A stretch of 64,000 bases of DNA, from contig CADEFU010000007.1 in NCBI GenBank assembly GCA_902826695.1, positions 124,001 through 188,000 on the forward strand, given 5' to 3'. A model generated the notes under the pieces. The model was given only the letters and a program-made list of their open reading frames with translations, did no database searches and was not told the DNA's origin. Position numbers and translations under genes: made by a program. The DNA comes from an uncultured Alphaproteobacteria bacterium. GTDB taxonomy: Bacteria; Pseudomonadota; Alphaproteobacteria; Micropepsales; Micropepsaceae. Positions 17,010 to 26,100 of this stretch are shown piece after piece; positions within the stretch are counted from its first letter, which is position 1; every line of letters starts with the position of its first letter.

Positions 17010-18425
17010 GTGACATCCACTCAAGGGGCTGGAGTCCGTTATCTCGCGCTCGCTCTCACCATGTTTGTTTGTGCAGTTGCTGCCTTATTGCGGCCGGCAT
17101 TTGCGCCGCCGCAGGAACCTCAAGAACGTGCCAATTCCGCTGCAGCGATCATTACAACGCTAGATCAACGGCTCGGCAATGCCCTTCCTTGGATTGGCGT
17201 CCCCGGAGCGTCCGTTGCGGTGGTTCGCGACGGACAAATGATCGGTTGGCAGACGGGCGTTACAAGCGCGTGGATTGGCCCGCGAGTTCGATCCGATACG
17301 CAATTTGAAGCCGCGTCTCTATCGAAACCCCTTACAGCGTATGCGGTATTGCGGCTCGCCCAACTGGGTCGACTCGATCTAGATGCAGCGATCGTCCGTG
17401 CCGGCCACACATTCACGCTTCGCCAGGTTCTGAGTCATAGCGCCGGATTCGACAACAACTTGACGGCCGCGCCTGAACCTCGTGCTCCTCCCGGCCAGTT
17501 CGCGTATGCCGGCGCTGGCTATCTCTTTCTCGGAGAGGTCATTGCGCAAACAACCGGACAGAGTTTCGAACAGCATATGAACTCTGTGGTGTTGCCCGAA
17601 CTCCAGATGACGCACAGCCAATTCGGCGCGCGAAACGATGCGCCACTTGCGCTTCCAAGCATCGATGCGGGATTGCCATTCGCCATCTTGGTGCTCATCG
17701 CTACGTCCGTCGGCGCGCCGATACTCTTTCTGCACGCGATAGCGGCGCGGACTTGGCGCTGGCCCCCAAGTTTTCAATTTAGACTGTCACGCCACATCAT
17801 TGCCGCTCTCGCCATTGCGTCGGGTGCAGCTGGGTTGCGCTGGCTTGTCGGCGCTCAGAACTGGCCATCGCTCATGCTTGCTGGTTGCGCGATGTTGGCT
17901 CTCGGCGCAAGCGCCTGGCTGCTCGCCGCGCGACCGAGCCTTGCCGCTCGCGTGGGTTCGGTCCTTTGCGCCGCCGCCTTTATCGGTTTGTTGATCGTAC
18001 GCCCACCCGTGCCGATAGCGGAACGAAAGCCTATCTTTCTGCCCGCTGCAGGCCTGCGCACAACCGCCTCTGACTACGCCCGGTTCTTAACCCGCATTCT
18101 GAAAAAGGCCGATGCCGATGCCCAGCTGAGCGCAATGCTCACTCCGCAAGTGCGCGCGAATGCCGATCACGACTGGGGCCTTGGCATCGGCTTGCAACGC
18201 GGTGAGACCAAGAATGTCTGGCACTGGGGTGTCAACTTCCCGGGGTACCAAGCGCTCGCCATTGCCAATCGCCAGACCGGCGACGTCGCTGTGGTTTTGC
18301 TAAACGGCGGCCATGTGAGCTTCGCTCCCACCGGCATTCGCTTCTCAGGACTGGAAGCGGCGCGATCGGCGATCGCTGCCATCGAAGGCGGGCGTCACAG
18401 CGCATATTGGCAGGGCGTCCAATAG
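17010..18425 (+). CDS. S12-type serine hydrolase with a membrane domain inserted inside the catalytic fold
   Basis: 471 residues. Signal/anchor helix at about 10-30 (ALALTMFVCAVAALL). SxxK motif ASLSK with Ser103 and Lys106; the family loop LRQVLSHSAGFDNN; the second motif at Tyr166 reads YAG in place of Y-x-N. After LPELQMTHSQFG, residues about 218-339 are four hydrophobic helices (e.g. LPFAILVLIATSVGAPILFL and SVLCAAAFIGLLIV). The hydrolase fold then resumes with LPAAGLRTTASDYARFL, and the third motif is HWGVNFPGY near residue 405. In the related gene at 7552 the membrane helices are at the C-terminus. The substrate is unknown and the loss of the Asn leaves activity in doubt. Confidence 0.82.
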   Translation: MTSTQGAGVRYLALALTMFVCAVAALLRPAFAPPQEPQERANSAAAIITTLDQRLGNALPWIGVPGASVAVVRDGQMIGWQTGVTSAWIGPRVRSDTQFEAASLSKPLTAYAVLRLAQLGRLDLDAAIVRAGHTFTLRQVLSHSAGFDNNLTAAPEPRAPPGQFAYAGAGYLFLGEVIAQTTGQSFEQHMNSVVLPELQMTHSQFGARNDAPLALPSIDAGLPFAILVLIATSVGAPILFLHAIAARTWRWPPSFQFRLSRHIIAALAIASGAAGLRWLVGAQNWPSLMLAGCAMLALGASAWLLAARPSLAARVGSVLCAAAFIGLLIVRPPVPIAERKPIFLPAAGLRTTASDYARFLTRILKKADADAQLSAMLTPQVRANADHDWGLGIGLQRGETKNVWHWGVNFPGYQALAIANRQTGDVAVVLLNGGHVSFAPTGIRFSGLEAARSAIAAIEGGRHSAYWQGVQ

Positions 18426-18482
18426 CGCTACCGGCGAACGCTCACATTCGCGCGATCAGGAGGCGTGCTCGCTTGTTGCGAT

Positions 18483-18522
18483 GCCGATGCCCATGCTAGT
18501 CGCGATCGCATGATCAAGTTTA
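18483..18522. repeat. Island repeat, copy C (start region of an NTF2-like gene)
   Basis: GCCGATG...CGCGATCGCATGATCAAGTT matches 9578-9617 at roughly four of five positions in the same strand orientation. Here the ATG inside the repeat is the start codon of the plus-strand NTF2-like gene, whereas in copy A the downstream gene is on the minus strand. Just upstream, TCACATTCGCGCGATC (18442-18457) also recurs at about 16902-16917 (TCACGTTCGCGCGATC). Confidence 0.55.
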
Positions 18523-19004
18523 TGCAAGCTCTCACCTTGTTCCTGTCGGTGGCGGTCGCTCAGGCCGAGGCGCCCCAGCCGCATGGAAACGCCGCCGTTA
18601 TTGCGCAAGCCAAGGCCTATCTCGACGCTTACGCAAGACTGGATACCGCCGCACTGGAGCGCCTTTACGCCGAGGACGCCGTCTTCAACGATCCGACCTC
18701 CGCCAATGTTCCGGGCATCGGCGGCCCGTTCGTGTGGAGAGGGCGCACGGAGATTCTTGCGCATCTTCGCGAGTGGGCAAAGACGACCAAATCTCTCAAC
18801 TACGAGGTGGCACGCCTGTACGAAGCCTCGAACCATGTCGTGTTCGTGGGCGCCGTCAAACCACTCGTCATGACGGCCAAGGGTGACGTGCAGTACCGGT
18901 ACCCGATCGTCACGATCATCACGATCACGAACGGACGGGTGAGCGAGCACCGCGACTACACGAACTATGCCGCCGGCCATTTCGTACCGCCCTCAAGCCC
19001 ATGA
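18510..19004 (+). CDS. Exported NTF2/SnoaL-like protein
   Basis: 164 residues. MIKFMQALTLFLSVAVAQAEA is a short signal peptide. The mature part starts with the typical long helix (AKAYLDAYARLDTAALERLY), then AEDAVFNDP and strands ending in VTIITITNGRVSEHRDYTNY, matching the SnoaL/NTF2-like fold. Start at 18510 rather than the longer frame from 18465 because of the signal peptide. A 10-codon frame (MPMPMLVAIA) from 18481 ends in a TGA overlapping this ATG and could couple translation. First of three genes with 4-nt start/stop overlaps. Role unknown; probably a periplasmic binding or enzymatic domain. Confidence 0.78.
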   Translation: MIKFMQALTLFLSVAVAQAEAPQPHGNAAVIAQAKAYLDAYARLDTAALERLYAEDAVFNDPTSANVPGIGGPFVWRGRTEILAHLREWAKTTKSLNYEVARLYEASNHVVFVGAVKPLVMTAKGDVQYRYPIVTIITITNGRVSEHRDYTNYAAGHFVPPSSP

Positions 19005-19483
19005 GCCCGCACTACATGTTGAAAGCGGTTCTTGCCTGCCTCATCGTCGTTTGCGCCTCCATTGCCGCTCGCGCAAGCGAGCCGTCGTCCGCGGAGCGAC
19101 TCGCGCGCGACTACCTCGCGGCCTACTCCGCCGTGGACACGACCGCCATGGCGCGCTTTCTGTCATCCGACGCGGTGTTCGCCGATCAGACGGCACAGCC
19201 CGCGGACGGCGGCCCCATCGTGCTCAACGGACGCGATGCGTTCTTGAAGCAGTTCAAGACTTACGGTCTGTCGCGCCTCGAATACGAGCTCGCCAATGTG
19301 TTTGAATCGAACGGACGCGTCGTCTTCATCGGCCACGTCAACGCCTACTACCCGCGCAGAGCCGGCGGCACGTTACGCTTCCGCTCGCGCATCGTCACCG
19401 TGATCACGGTCGAGGTCGGCAAAGTCACGCGCCACGAAGATTTCGCAGACTATACGAACGCCGAAAAGACGGTGCTGAAATGA
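19001..19483 (+). CDS. Exported NTF2/SnoaL-like protein, paralogue of the preceding gene
   Basis: 160 residues with a signal peptide (hydrophobic AVLACLIVVCASIAARA). The fold and motifs repeat those of the gene before it: ARDYLAAYSAVDTTAMARFL, SSDAVFADQ, a glycine-rich NGRDAFLKQF, and a C-terminal strand pair with RIVTVITVEVGKVTRHEDF. It probably arose by tandem duplication. The ATG overlaps the upstream stop (ATGA) and its stop overlaps the next ATG, so the three genes are surely one transcript. Function not known. Confidence 0.8.
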   Translation: MSPHYMLKAVLACLIVVCASIAARASEPSSAERLARDYLAAYSAVDTTAMARFLSSDAVFADQTAQPADGGPIVLNGRDAFLKQFKTYGLSRLEYELANVFESNGRVVFIGHVNAYYPRRAGGTLRFRSRIVTVITVEVGKVTRHEDFADYTNAEKTVLK

Positions 19484-20040
19484 ACACAAGGATGCGCGCG
19501 CTCTCTGCCGTCACCGCACTCTCATTCGCGGTGGCGATCGCCGCCGTCTCGGCGCGTGCCGAGGACGTTCCACGGGCCACCGAAGACGACGTCACGATCG
19601 CCACGCAGATTCTCGCGCGATGGACGGCCGCTTATCAGGCTGAGGACTACGACACGCAGTGGAGCCTCACCGACCCGCGCCAACGCAGATGGTGGGACAA
19701 GAAGCGCTGGCGCAAGGCCATGACAAAGGCTCGCCGCAAAGACGGCGCGCTCACCGGCTACACGATCAAGGCCGCCGCGCCGATCGATGCCGCCAAGCTC
19801 CCGTGCACCGAGATGGGTCATTGCTACCGCCGTGGCGTGCAGTACGTCCTTTTCGTTGTCGAAAGCACATACGAAAAGGCGGCTCCCGGCCAACCGGAGT
19901 ATGTCGCGATGGCGAAATCTGACGAGGGCTGGCGTTTCGGCGGCGGAACATTCCCGAATCGCCCTTTAGGCGAAACGGCCATCATACTCACCGAGGCTGA
20001 CGAGAGGCGCTACAAGCCCGACATGTCGGGGATTCGCTAG
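19480..20040 (+). CDS. Exported DUF4019-like protein
   Basis: 186 residues with a signal peptide (LSAVTALSFAVAIAAVSARAE). The mature part fits DUF4019: an N-terminal helix (ATQILARWTAAYQAEDYDTQW), a WDKKRWRKAMTKARRKDG segment, an alternating strand QYVLFVVESTYEKAAPG, and the aromatic ending GWRFGGGTF. DUF4019 proteins are exported, small and uncharacterised; their overall shape is also NTF2-like. Last gene of the overlapping trio with the two SnoaL-like genes. A basic PDMSGIR tail ends the protein. Confidence 0.7.
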   Translation: MNTRMRALSAVTALSFAVAIAAVSARAEDVPRATEDDVTIATQILARWTAAYQAEDYDTQWSLTDPRQRRWWDKKRWRKAMTKARRKDGALTGYTIKAAAPIDAAKLPCTEMGHCYRRGVQYVLFVVESTYEKAAPGQPEYVAMAKSDEGWRFGGGTFPNRPLGETAIILTEADERRYKPDMSGIR

Positions 20041-20363
20041 GCACACTCTGTGCAAGCATTCGTTCGGAGCCGACGGCAGTCTCGACGCCGATGTGTCGTT
20101 AGTGACCGCAACGACCGTCTCCTCGATCGGTCGCTCCATACCTTTGCGGCGAGACTTCAACCGATGTGCAGGACACGTCAATCGGCGTCGGGTCAGCTTT
20201 CCGCAAGATGACCTTGCATATGGCAGTTATCGGCGAAACCGCGCCTTAGCGGGCGCAGCATGACCAACGGCTGCATTTGAACGATTAAGCCTGTCCGGAA
20301 AAATTACCAGCGGGCAGGGCGGTGGCCCTTTTGAGCCTAGCGCATCGCGCGTAGTGTTTAACG
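20041..20363. other. Non-coding stretch before the VOC gene
   Basis: About 320 bases with no supported gene. Short open frames lack ribosome binding sites. A hairpin-capable GCGCCTTAGCGGGCGC lies near 20243-20258 but is not followed by a T-run. Confidence 0.45.
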
Positions 20364-20723
20364 ATGACATCGCTGAAAACCAAGGTGAGTACTCCGCTCT
20401 GGCGTGAATGCGTGGCCTTCTATGGCAGCGTTTTCGGCATGATCGTGGCAGAGCAGTGGGAAGAGCACGATGATGAAGGTGCGATTCTCGCTTTTGCCAA
20501 TGGACAGGGCGAGGCCTATCTTGAGCTGTATCAGTCCGATCGTGCTTTCGATGTTTCAGGCATCAGCCTTCAGTTTCGGGTCCCGGATATTCAGAGCTTC
20601 TTGCGAAGCTTACCGATTGGGCTGGAGTACGAGGGGCCTAGTCTCCGACCCTGGGGATCGACGTATGTTTATTTGCGCGATCCGGCGGGCGTGCTTGTGA
20701 TCGTGTATGAGGGCGGTCTCTAG
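20364..20723 (+). CDS. VOC (glyoxalase/bleomycin-resistance fold) family protein
   Basis: 119 residues, one VOC module pair: the first half starts with STPLWRECVAFYGSVFGM (the usual helix after strand 1), a strand AILAFANGQGEAYLELY with a Glu in metal position, then the second half ISLQFRVPDIQSFL and the family ending YLRDPAGVLVIVYE. VOC proteins act as metal-dependent lyases, dioxygenases or binding proteins; the substrate is not evident. It stands alone between two non-coding stretches. Weak ribosome binding site; the ATG is the only good start. Confidence 0.82.
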   Translation: MTSLKTKVSTPLWRECVAFYGSVFGMIVAEQWEEHDDEGAILAFANGQGEAYLELYQSDRAFDVSGISLQFRVPDIQSFLRSLPIGLEYEGPSLRPWGSTYVYLRDPAGVLVIVYEGGL

Positions 20724-21175
20724 CGTCGAAGGTTGCTAACGGCGACTTTGCGGCGAATTCCAGCCGCACCGCAGCAAGAGTGCGAATGTCGTCACTGGGA
20801 AAATCCTGTCATTCGCAAGGCTGTGGCAATTCTGGGGACTGCTCAGACGCCGACACACGGATTGGCTGTTCGCTATTGGGCCTCAGGGGGCACCGGGTGC
20901 GATTTGAGGCTGACTACTGTTCGGTAGCAGAGGCGACCATTCTGACCCATTTGGTCTTCTGAAGGTCAGGAAATGCCTTGTGCGTTCTCGATGGTATCAA
21001 ACCTCGTAGCTCACGATAACGCCCGGAACCATTATTGGGGGATGGTCACAGCCCTGAAACGACTTCCGCACGCGGCGGAAAAGTTGCACCGATAGTTCCG
21101 ATGATGACCCTTGAAGGCTTCGTGAATCTCACGCACACAACGACGCTCGTTACAAATTCGCGGAGCGCTCAAAAC
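20724..21175. other. Non-coding stretch between VOC and MAPEG genes
   Basis: About 450 bases. A 47-codon in-frame extension upstream of the MAPEG start (from 21035) is open, but its composition is not that of a membrane protein and it has no homologous look, so it is treated as leader DNA. No hairpin terminator or recognisable element seen. Confidence 0.45.
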
Positions 21176-21550
21176 ATGTCCGTTGAGTTACTGATCCTGC
21201 TGGGTGTGTGTGGATATGGGGCCATCCAGGCCTTGGCCACCGGGCCAATAGAGCCGATGCGACAAATCCATCGAAATTTTTCCGAGACGTTCTATTTGTT
21301 CGCAATCTGTATTTTGCTCCTGCACGCGCTCAACGCATTCGGCAATTGGTCCCTGAAGGGCGCGGTCGTGTATGCCGCAGGCCGCGCGCTCTACCTGGTT
21401 TTTTCCATCCAGCAATTACGGCCAGCGCGCAGATGGGCGTGGGCTGTTTCGATCGCGGGAGTTGTCGGCTGCATGGGAGAATTGGCTCGGTTTCTGCTCA
21501 CCGAGGGCGGCAGTATGCGGATCATTGAGAACTTTCTTTCGGCTGCTTAG
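21176..21550 (+). CDS. MAPEG-family membrane protein
   Basis: 124 residues beginning MSVELLILLGVCGYGAIQA. Four hydrophobic segments and the MAPEG pattern: polar loop with Arg-x-x-x-x-N-F-x-E-T (MRQIHRNFSETFYLF), helix AICILLLHALNAFG, then AVVYAAGRALYLVF, the place of the conserved Arg-x-x-Tyr pair, and a last helix AWAVSIAGVVGCMGELARF. MAPEG proteins include glutathione transferases and uncharacterised bacterial relatives. The start is set by homology-like beginning rather than ribosome site. A terminator follows at 21645. Confidence 0.8.
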   Translation: MSVELLILLGVCGYGAIQALATGPIEPMRQIHRNFSETFYLFAICILLLHALNAFGNWSLKGAVVYAAGRALYLVFSIQQLRPARRWAWAVSIAGVVGCMGELARFLLTEGGSMRIIENFLSAA

Positions 21551-21915
21551 CGGCGAATTCCTGCCCGATCGCAGCGTGCAACCAACTGGCCGAATTCGCA
21601 CGACTCAGCGGGATTTGCCTCGTCCGGCCTTTGCCGGGAAATGAAAGGGGCCGCCCAATGGACGGCCCCTTAACAGGCGTCAAATGAAACGCGTTAGAAT
21701 CCTGCAGCTTCGCTAACCAGGCTGTTTTGAACCAGACGCGCAGTCGGATGAGACATGGCCGACGCCACAAGGGTTAGCCACTCGCCGTCTTTTTCCATGT
21801 TGGCGCCAAACTTGCCGGGACGGTCGCCCCTACGATGCCGTTGCGCTGCTGATGGCCGCAATGCACGCACACGTTCCGGTCGTGCCCGCAGGCTGACGAA
21901 TTGGCATGGGCAGCG
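21551..21915. other. Non-coding stretch between MAPEG and frmA genes
   Basis: About 365 bases. Contains the terminator at 21645-21671. On the minus strand a 34-codon frame (21694-21798, starting MEKDGEWLTL) is open downstream of frmA but has no recognised family, so it is not called as a gene. Confidence 0.45.
21645..21671 (+). terminator. Rho-independent-type hairpin
   Basis: Perfect 9-bp stem AAGGGGCCG / CGGCCCCTT with a 9-nt loop, 94 nt after the MAPEG stop codon. There is only a short T-run (TTAA) after the stem on the plus strand, but the stem is symmetrical and could serve both directions. Confidence 0.7.
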
Positions 21916-23025
21916 TCAATAAACCACCACACTCCGGATCGACTTGCCCGCGTGCATCAGTTCGAACGCCTCGTTGATGCGGCTGAGCGGCAGCGTGTGC
22001 GTGATCATCGGGTCGATTTGGATCTTCCCCTCCATGTACCAGTCGACGATCTTCGGCACGTCCGTCCGCCCGCGCGCGCCGCCGAACGCGGTGCCCCGCC
22101 AGTTGCGCCCCGTCACCAGCTGAAACGGCCGCGTCGAAATCTCCTGGCCCGAGGGCGCCACGCCGATGATGATGCTCTCGCCCCAGCCGCGGTGGCAGCA
22201 TTCCAGCGCCTGACGCATCACCTGGACGTTGCCGGTGCAGTCGAACGAATAGTCCGCGCCACCCTTCGTCAGGTTCACGAGATAGGGCACGAGATCGCCC
22301 TCGACCTCCTTCGGGTTGACGAAATGCGTCATCCCGAACCGCTCGCCCCAGGCCTTCTTCTCGTTGTTGATGTCGACACCCACGATAATGTCGGCGCCCA
22401 CCATACGCAGGCCCTGGATCACGTTGAGCCCGATCCCGCCCAAGCCGAACACGACGCAGTTCGACCCCGGCTCCACCTTCGCCGTGTTGACGACCGCGCC
22501 GATGCCCGTCGTCACGCCGCAGCCGATGTAGCAAACCTTGTCGAACGGCGCGTCGGGCCTGATCTTGGCGACCGCGATCTCCGGCAGCACGGTGTAGTTC
22601 GCAAACGTCGACGTGCCCATGTAGTGGAACACCGGCTTACCGCCGAGCGTGAAGCGGGAGGAGCCGTCCGGCATCACGCCCTTGCCCTGCGTCGCGCGGA
22701 TCTTCACGCAGAGATTGGTCTTAGGGTTGAGGCAGTATTCGCACTCCCGGCATTCGGGCGTGTAGAGCGGAATGACGTGGTCGCCCTTTTTGACCGAGGT
22801 GACCCCCGGCCCGACATCCACGACAACGCCCGCACCTTCGTGGCCCAGGATCGACGGAAACAGCCCTTCGGAATCGAGCCCCGACAGCGTGTAGTCGTCC
22901 GTGTGGCAGATGCCGGTCGCCTTGATCTCGACCAAAACCTCGCCGGCCCGCGGCCCGTCGAGCCTGACGGTCGTTACCTCCAGAGGCTTTTTCGCTTCAA
23001 CCGCAACCGCTGCCCGCACGTCCAT
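21916..23025 (-). CDS. frmA: S-(hydroxymethyl)glutathione dehydrogenase / class III alcohol dehydrogenase
   Basis: 369 residues. Oxidises S-hydroxymethylglutathione (from formaldehyde and glutathione) to S-formylglutathione with NAD+, the main formaldehyde detoxification route. Seen: catalytic zinc ligands in GICHTDDYT and GHEGAG, the structural zinc lobe with four Cys in TPECRECEYCLNPKTNLC, the Rossmann motif VFGLGGIGLNVIQG, and the class III ending INEAFELMHAGKSIRSVV. The ATG at 23025 has GGAGG 5 nt upstream; a start 15 nt earlier lacks it. Its product pathway leads to formate, the substrate of the fds enzyme in this window, but the genes are 18 kb apart and no formylglutathione hydrolase is adjacent. 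Confidence 0.96.
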   Translation of the reverse strand: MDVRAAVAVEAKKPLEVTTVRLDGPRAGEVLVEIKATGICHTDDYTLSGLDSEGLFPSILGHEGAGVVVDVGPGVTSVKKGDHVIPLYTPECRECEYCLNPKTNLCVKIRATQGKGVMPDGSSRFTLGGKPVFHYMGTSTFANYTVLPEIAVAKIRPDAPFDKVCYIGCGVTTGIGAVVNTAKVEPGSNCVVFGLGGIGLNVIQGLRMVGADIIVGVDINNEKKAWGERFGMTHFVNPKEVEGDLVPYLVNLTKGGADYSFDCTGNVQVMRQALECCHRGWGESIIIGVAPSGQEISTRPFQLVTGRNWRGTAFGGARGRTDVPKIVDWYMEGKIQIDPMITHTLPLSRINEAFELMHAGKSIRSVVVY

Positions 23026-23082
23026 GAAAGCCTCCAACATTGGTTGGCGGCTTCATGCCAGACTTGAGCGCCCGATAGAAGA

Positions 23083-23111
23083 GGCGCGGGAACCGGCATG
23101 GCTCCCGCGCC
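23083..23111 (-). terminator. Hairpin after the giant peroxidase gene
   Basis: GGCGCGGGA and TCCCGCGCC form a perfect 9-bp GC-rich stem with an 11-nt loop, 13 nt beyond the stop of the giant gene on the minus strand. The downstream side reads TCTTCTATC rather than a clean T-run, so efficiency is uncertain. It separates the giant gene from frmA. Confidence 0.65.
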
Positions 23112-23123
23112 GCAATGAGAGGC

Positions 23124-26100
23124 CTACGTCCCGAACGTAAAGTCGGTGACGTCGATGTTGTTCGCCGCCACGCCGAGCAACGTGATCGTGTTCCCGCCGA
23201 TGGTGATCAGCGTGTCGGCGCCCTGTTGGACGATCGAGACATTGGCCGCGAAATTCGCCGCCGTGATGCCAAGCGCCGGGTTCAGGCGCAGGAAGTCCTG
23301 GCCAGGCCCGCCGCCGCCACCGCCCGGGTTGAAGTCGAAGCCCGTGATCGTGTCGTTGCCGAAGTTGGTGGAGAACAGGAACGTGTCCGTTCCCGCGCCG
23401 CCGTCCATCTGGTCGTTGCCGGTCCCGCCCGTGATCCGGTCCGCACCGCCGCCGCCGAAGATAATGTCCGCGCCGGTACCGGTGCTGATGACGTCGGCAC
23501 CACCGCCGCCGGTCACCGTGTTCGCACCGGCATTCAGCACGATCGTGTCGGCGCCCGTGCCGCCAATGACATTTTCGATGTCAGAGAGCGTATCGGTCCC
23601 GATCTGCGTGCTCGTCGCGGTCGTCGCCGTCACCGTCGCGTTTGCGGTGGTGCCGGAGAGATCGAGCGTATCGACGCCGCCGCCACCGGCGAAGGTGTCG
23701 TTGCCGTCGTTCAAGGTCGCGACGAACCGGTCTGCACCGCCGTTGCCTTGGAAGGTGTTGGCGCCGGCGCCGCTGGTGAACACGTCGTCGCCGCTGCCGC
23801 CGGCGACGTTTTCGACATTCGCGATCGCCGCGAAGCCCGAACCCGTTCCGTTGGCAAGGTTTACCGTCACGCCCGCCGTGCTCGTGGAGTAGCTCAGCGT
23901 GTCGGTGCCGCCCTGCATGTTCAGCGTCACCGTCTCGATGTTGCTGACCGTACCGCCCGCCACCGAGGTAAGCCGCGTGCCATCGAACACGACGCTGAGG
24001 CTTTGCCCGCCCGCCGCGCCATTGATGACCAGCGTATCCGTGTCGGCACCGCCGTCCACCGTGTCCGCCCCGTTGCCGAGGTTGTAGAGGATGGTGTCGT
24101 TGCCGTCCCCGCCCAGGATCGTGTCGGCCCCGGCACCGCCGTTCAGCGTGTCGTTGCCGGCCTGACCGTCGATGAGGTTCACGCCGCCGTTCAGCAAGAT
24201 CGAGTCGTTGCCCTGGCTGCCGATGTAGTTTTCGATCTGCGCCAAGGTGTCCGTTCCGGCTTCCGCGCTGGTCGCCGATCCGGTCGTGATTGTGGCCCCG
24301 GCAGTCGTTCCGGCAAGCGAGTAGGTATCGCTTCCGGCCCCACCGACGAACGCGTTGTTACCCGCATCCCCGATGAACAGGTCGTCGCCCGACCCGCCGG
24401 TGGCGTTTTCGACGCCAACGATCGAAGTAAAGCCGGACGCCGTGCCAGAAGCGAGGTCGACCGTCACACCCACCGTCGTCGTCGGCAGGACCGGCGAGTT
24501 GTAGGTCAGCGTATCGATGCCGCCTTCGAGGTCGAGGTTGACGAACTCGACGCTGCTAACCGCACCGCCGGCAATCCGCGTCAACGCCGAGCCGTCGAAC
24601 ACGACGCGCATGACGTTGTTTCCGGCCGTGCCGCGCACGTTCATCGTGTCGTCATCGTCGCCGCCGTCGATCGTGTCGGTTTCCTCGCCGACCTGGAACA
24701 AGATCGTGTCGTTGCCGGCGCCACCGTTGACGATGTCGTTGCCGTTGCCGCCGTTCAGCGTGTCGTTACCGTCGCCGCCGTTCAGCGTGTCGGCACCGTT
24801 CTCGCCGTTCAGGATATCGTCCTCGCCGAAGCCGTTGAGCGTGTCCGCTCCGCCGCCGCCGTTGATAATGTCCTGGCCATCGGTACCGCCGAAGATTTCG
24901 TCCGCGCCGGTGCCTTGGATAAAGTCGCCGGTCACGATCGTCGGTGCGGACTCGATCCGCTCTTCGACACCGAAGTCGTCGGTGTAGGTAACGACCACGC
25001 GCAGCTCTTTGTTCACCTGATCCTGGGTGGGGGTGAAGGTCTGCTCTGTCGCACCAACGATGTCGACAAACTCGCCAAGCCCTGTATCGAACGCCTGCCA
25101 CTGGAACAGGAACGTGGATGACGTTGTCCCGTCTTGGTCGAGGAAGTTCAGCTCGGCCGTCAGCTGCTGCGTCTCCGTTGGCGTGATGTCGCTGATGTCC
25201 AGCGTGCCGAGCGGCAGGTCGTTGGTGTTCGTGACCAGTGCTGTCTCCGCAGACTCCACGGTCTCGAGGGTGCCCAAGTCGTCGGTATAGGTGACGACAA
25301 CGCGCACCTTCCTGCCAACCTGGTCTTGGTCAGGCGCGAAGAACTCGAAGTTCGCCCCCGCAATGTCGACCCAAGCGGGGACCGGAAGGTCCTCGTCGAA
25401 GTGCTGCCACTGGTAGGTAAACTCGGCCAGCGTCAGACCGTCAGCATCGGTGATGTTGTTGATCGCCGTGATGAACGTGTCTTCTGCCGGTGCCAGGTTG
25501 CTGAGCAGCACGTTACCGCCCGGGTCGTCGTTCAAGTTGGCGACCACCTCACTCGGTGCCGAGAAGACTTCTTCCAGCACGCCGTTCGCGTCCTGATAGA
25601 CCGCCTTCACGCGGATCCTCAGGCCGACTTCGGCGTCGCCCGGCGTGAACGTCAGCCCCGTGGCGCGCGCTTCTTCGCCGCCGCCCGGAACCAGAATGTC
25701 CTCGAACACGCCCGAGTTCAAATCCGGCTCGAACTGCCAGTAGTAGACGACCGGACCGGTAATGGCGCCGGGCGGGATTTCGAGCAGAATGTCGCCCGGA
25801 TTGTCGGCGTCGGTCACGCCGGCAATCGAGACGCGCAGGACTTGATCCTCGGTCGGCGTGTTGTCCGGGGTCAGCGTCTCGTCGTCGAGGATCTCCAGCA
25901 CGCCTTCCGGCGCGTTGTTGAGCCCACTGAGCACGATCGACTGATCGGTAAAGCGCAGACGTTCGATGTTCATGAGGGTATCGACGCCGTCGCGGCCGGC
26001 GACGTTGTCGGTCACCGTGATCACGTCGTCGCTGAAGTCGAGCGCCGTGCCGTTGTCGTCTACGACGACGGTGTAGTCAGCACGATTGCCGCGGAACGTC

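Noticed and set aside
18465..18509. N-terminal extension of the first exported NTF2-like protein (GTG at 18465)
   Set aside because: It would place 15 polar residues before the signal peptide, and the AGGAGG is only 1 nt from that GTG.
21035..21175. 47-codon upstream extension of the MAPEG gene
   Set aside because: The translation is not membrane-like or conserved in character; MSVELL is the usual start of the family.
21694..21798. 34-codon minus-strand frame downstream of frmA (MEKDGEWLTL...)
   Set aside because: Too short to support without a family match; may be a small gene or the tail of a decayed one.
24600..24900. Regularly spaced short GC repeats resembling a CRISPR-like array
   Set aside because: The repeat period is 27 nt or 18-nt multiples in frame with RTX nonapeptides; it is coding and has no unique spacers.
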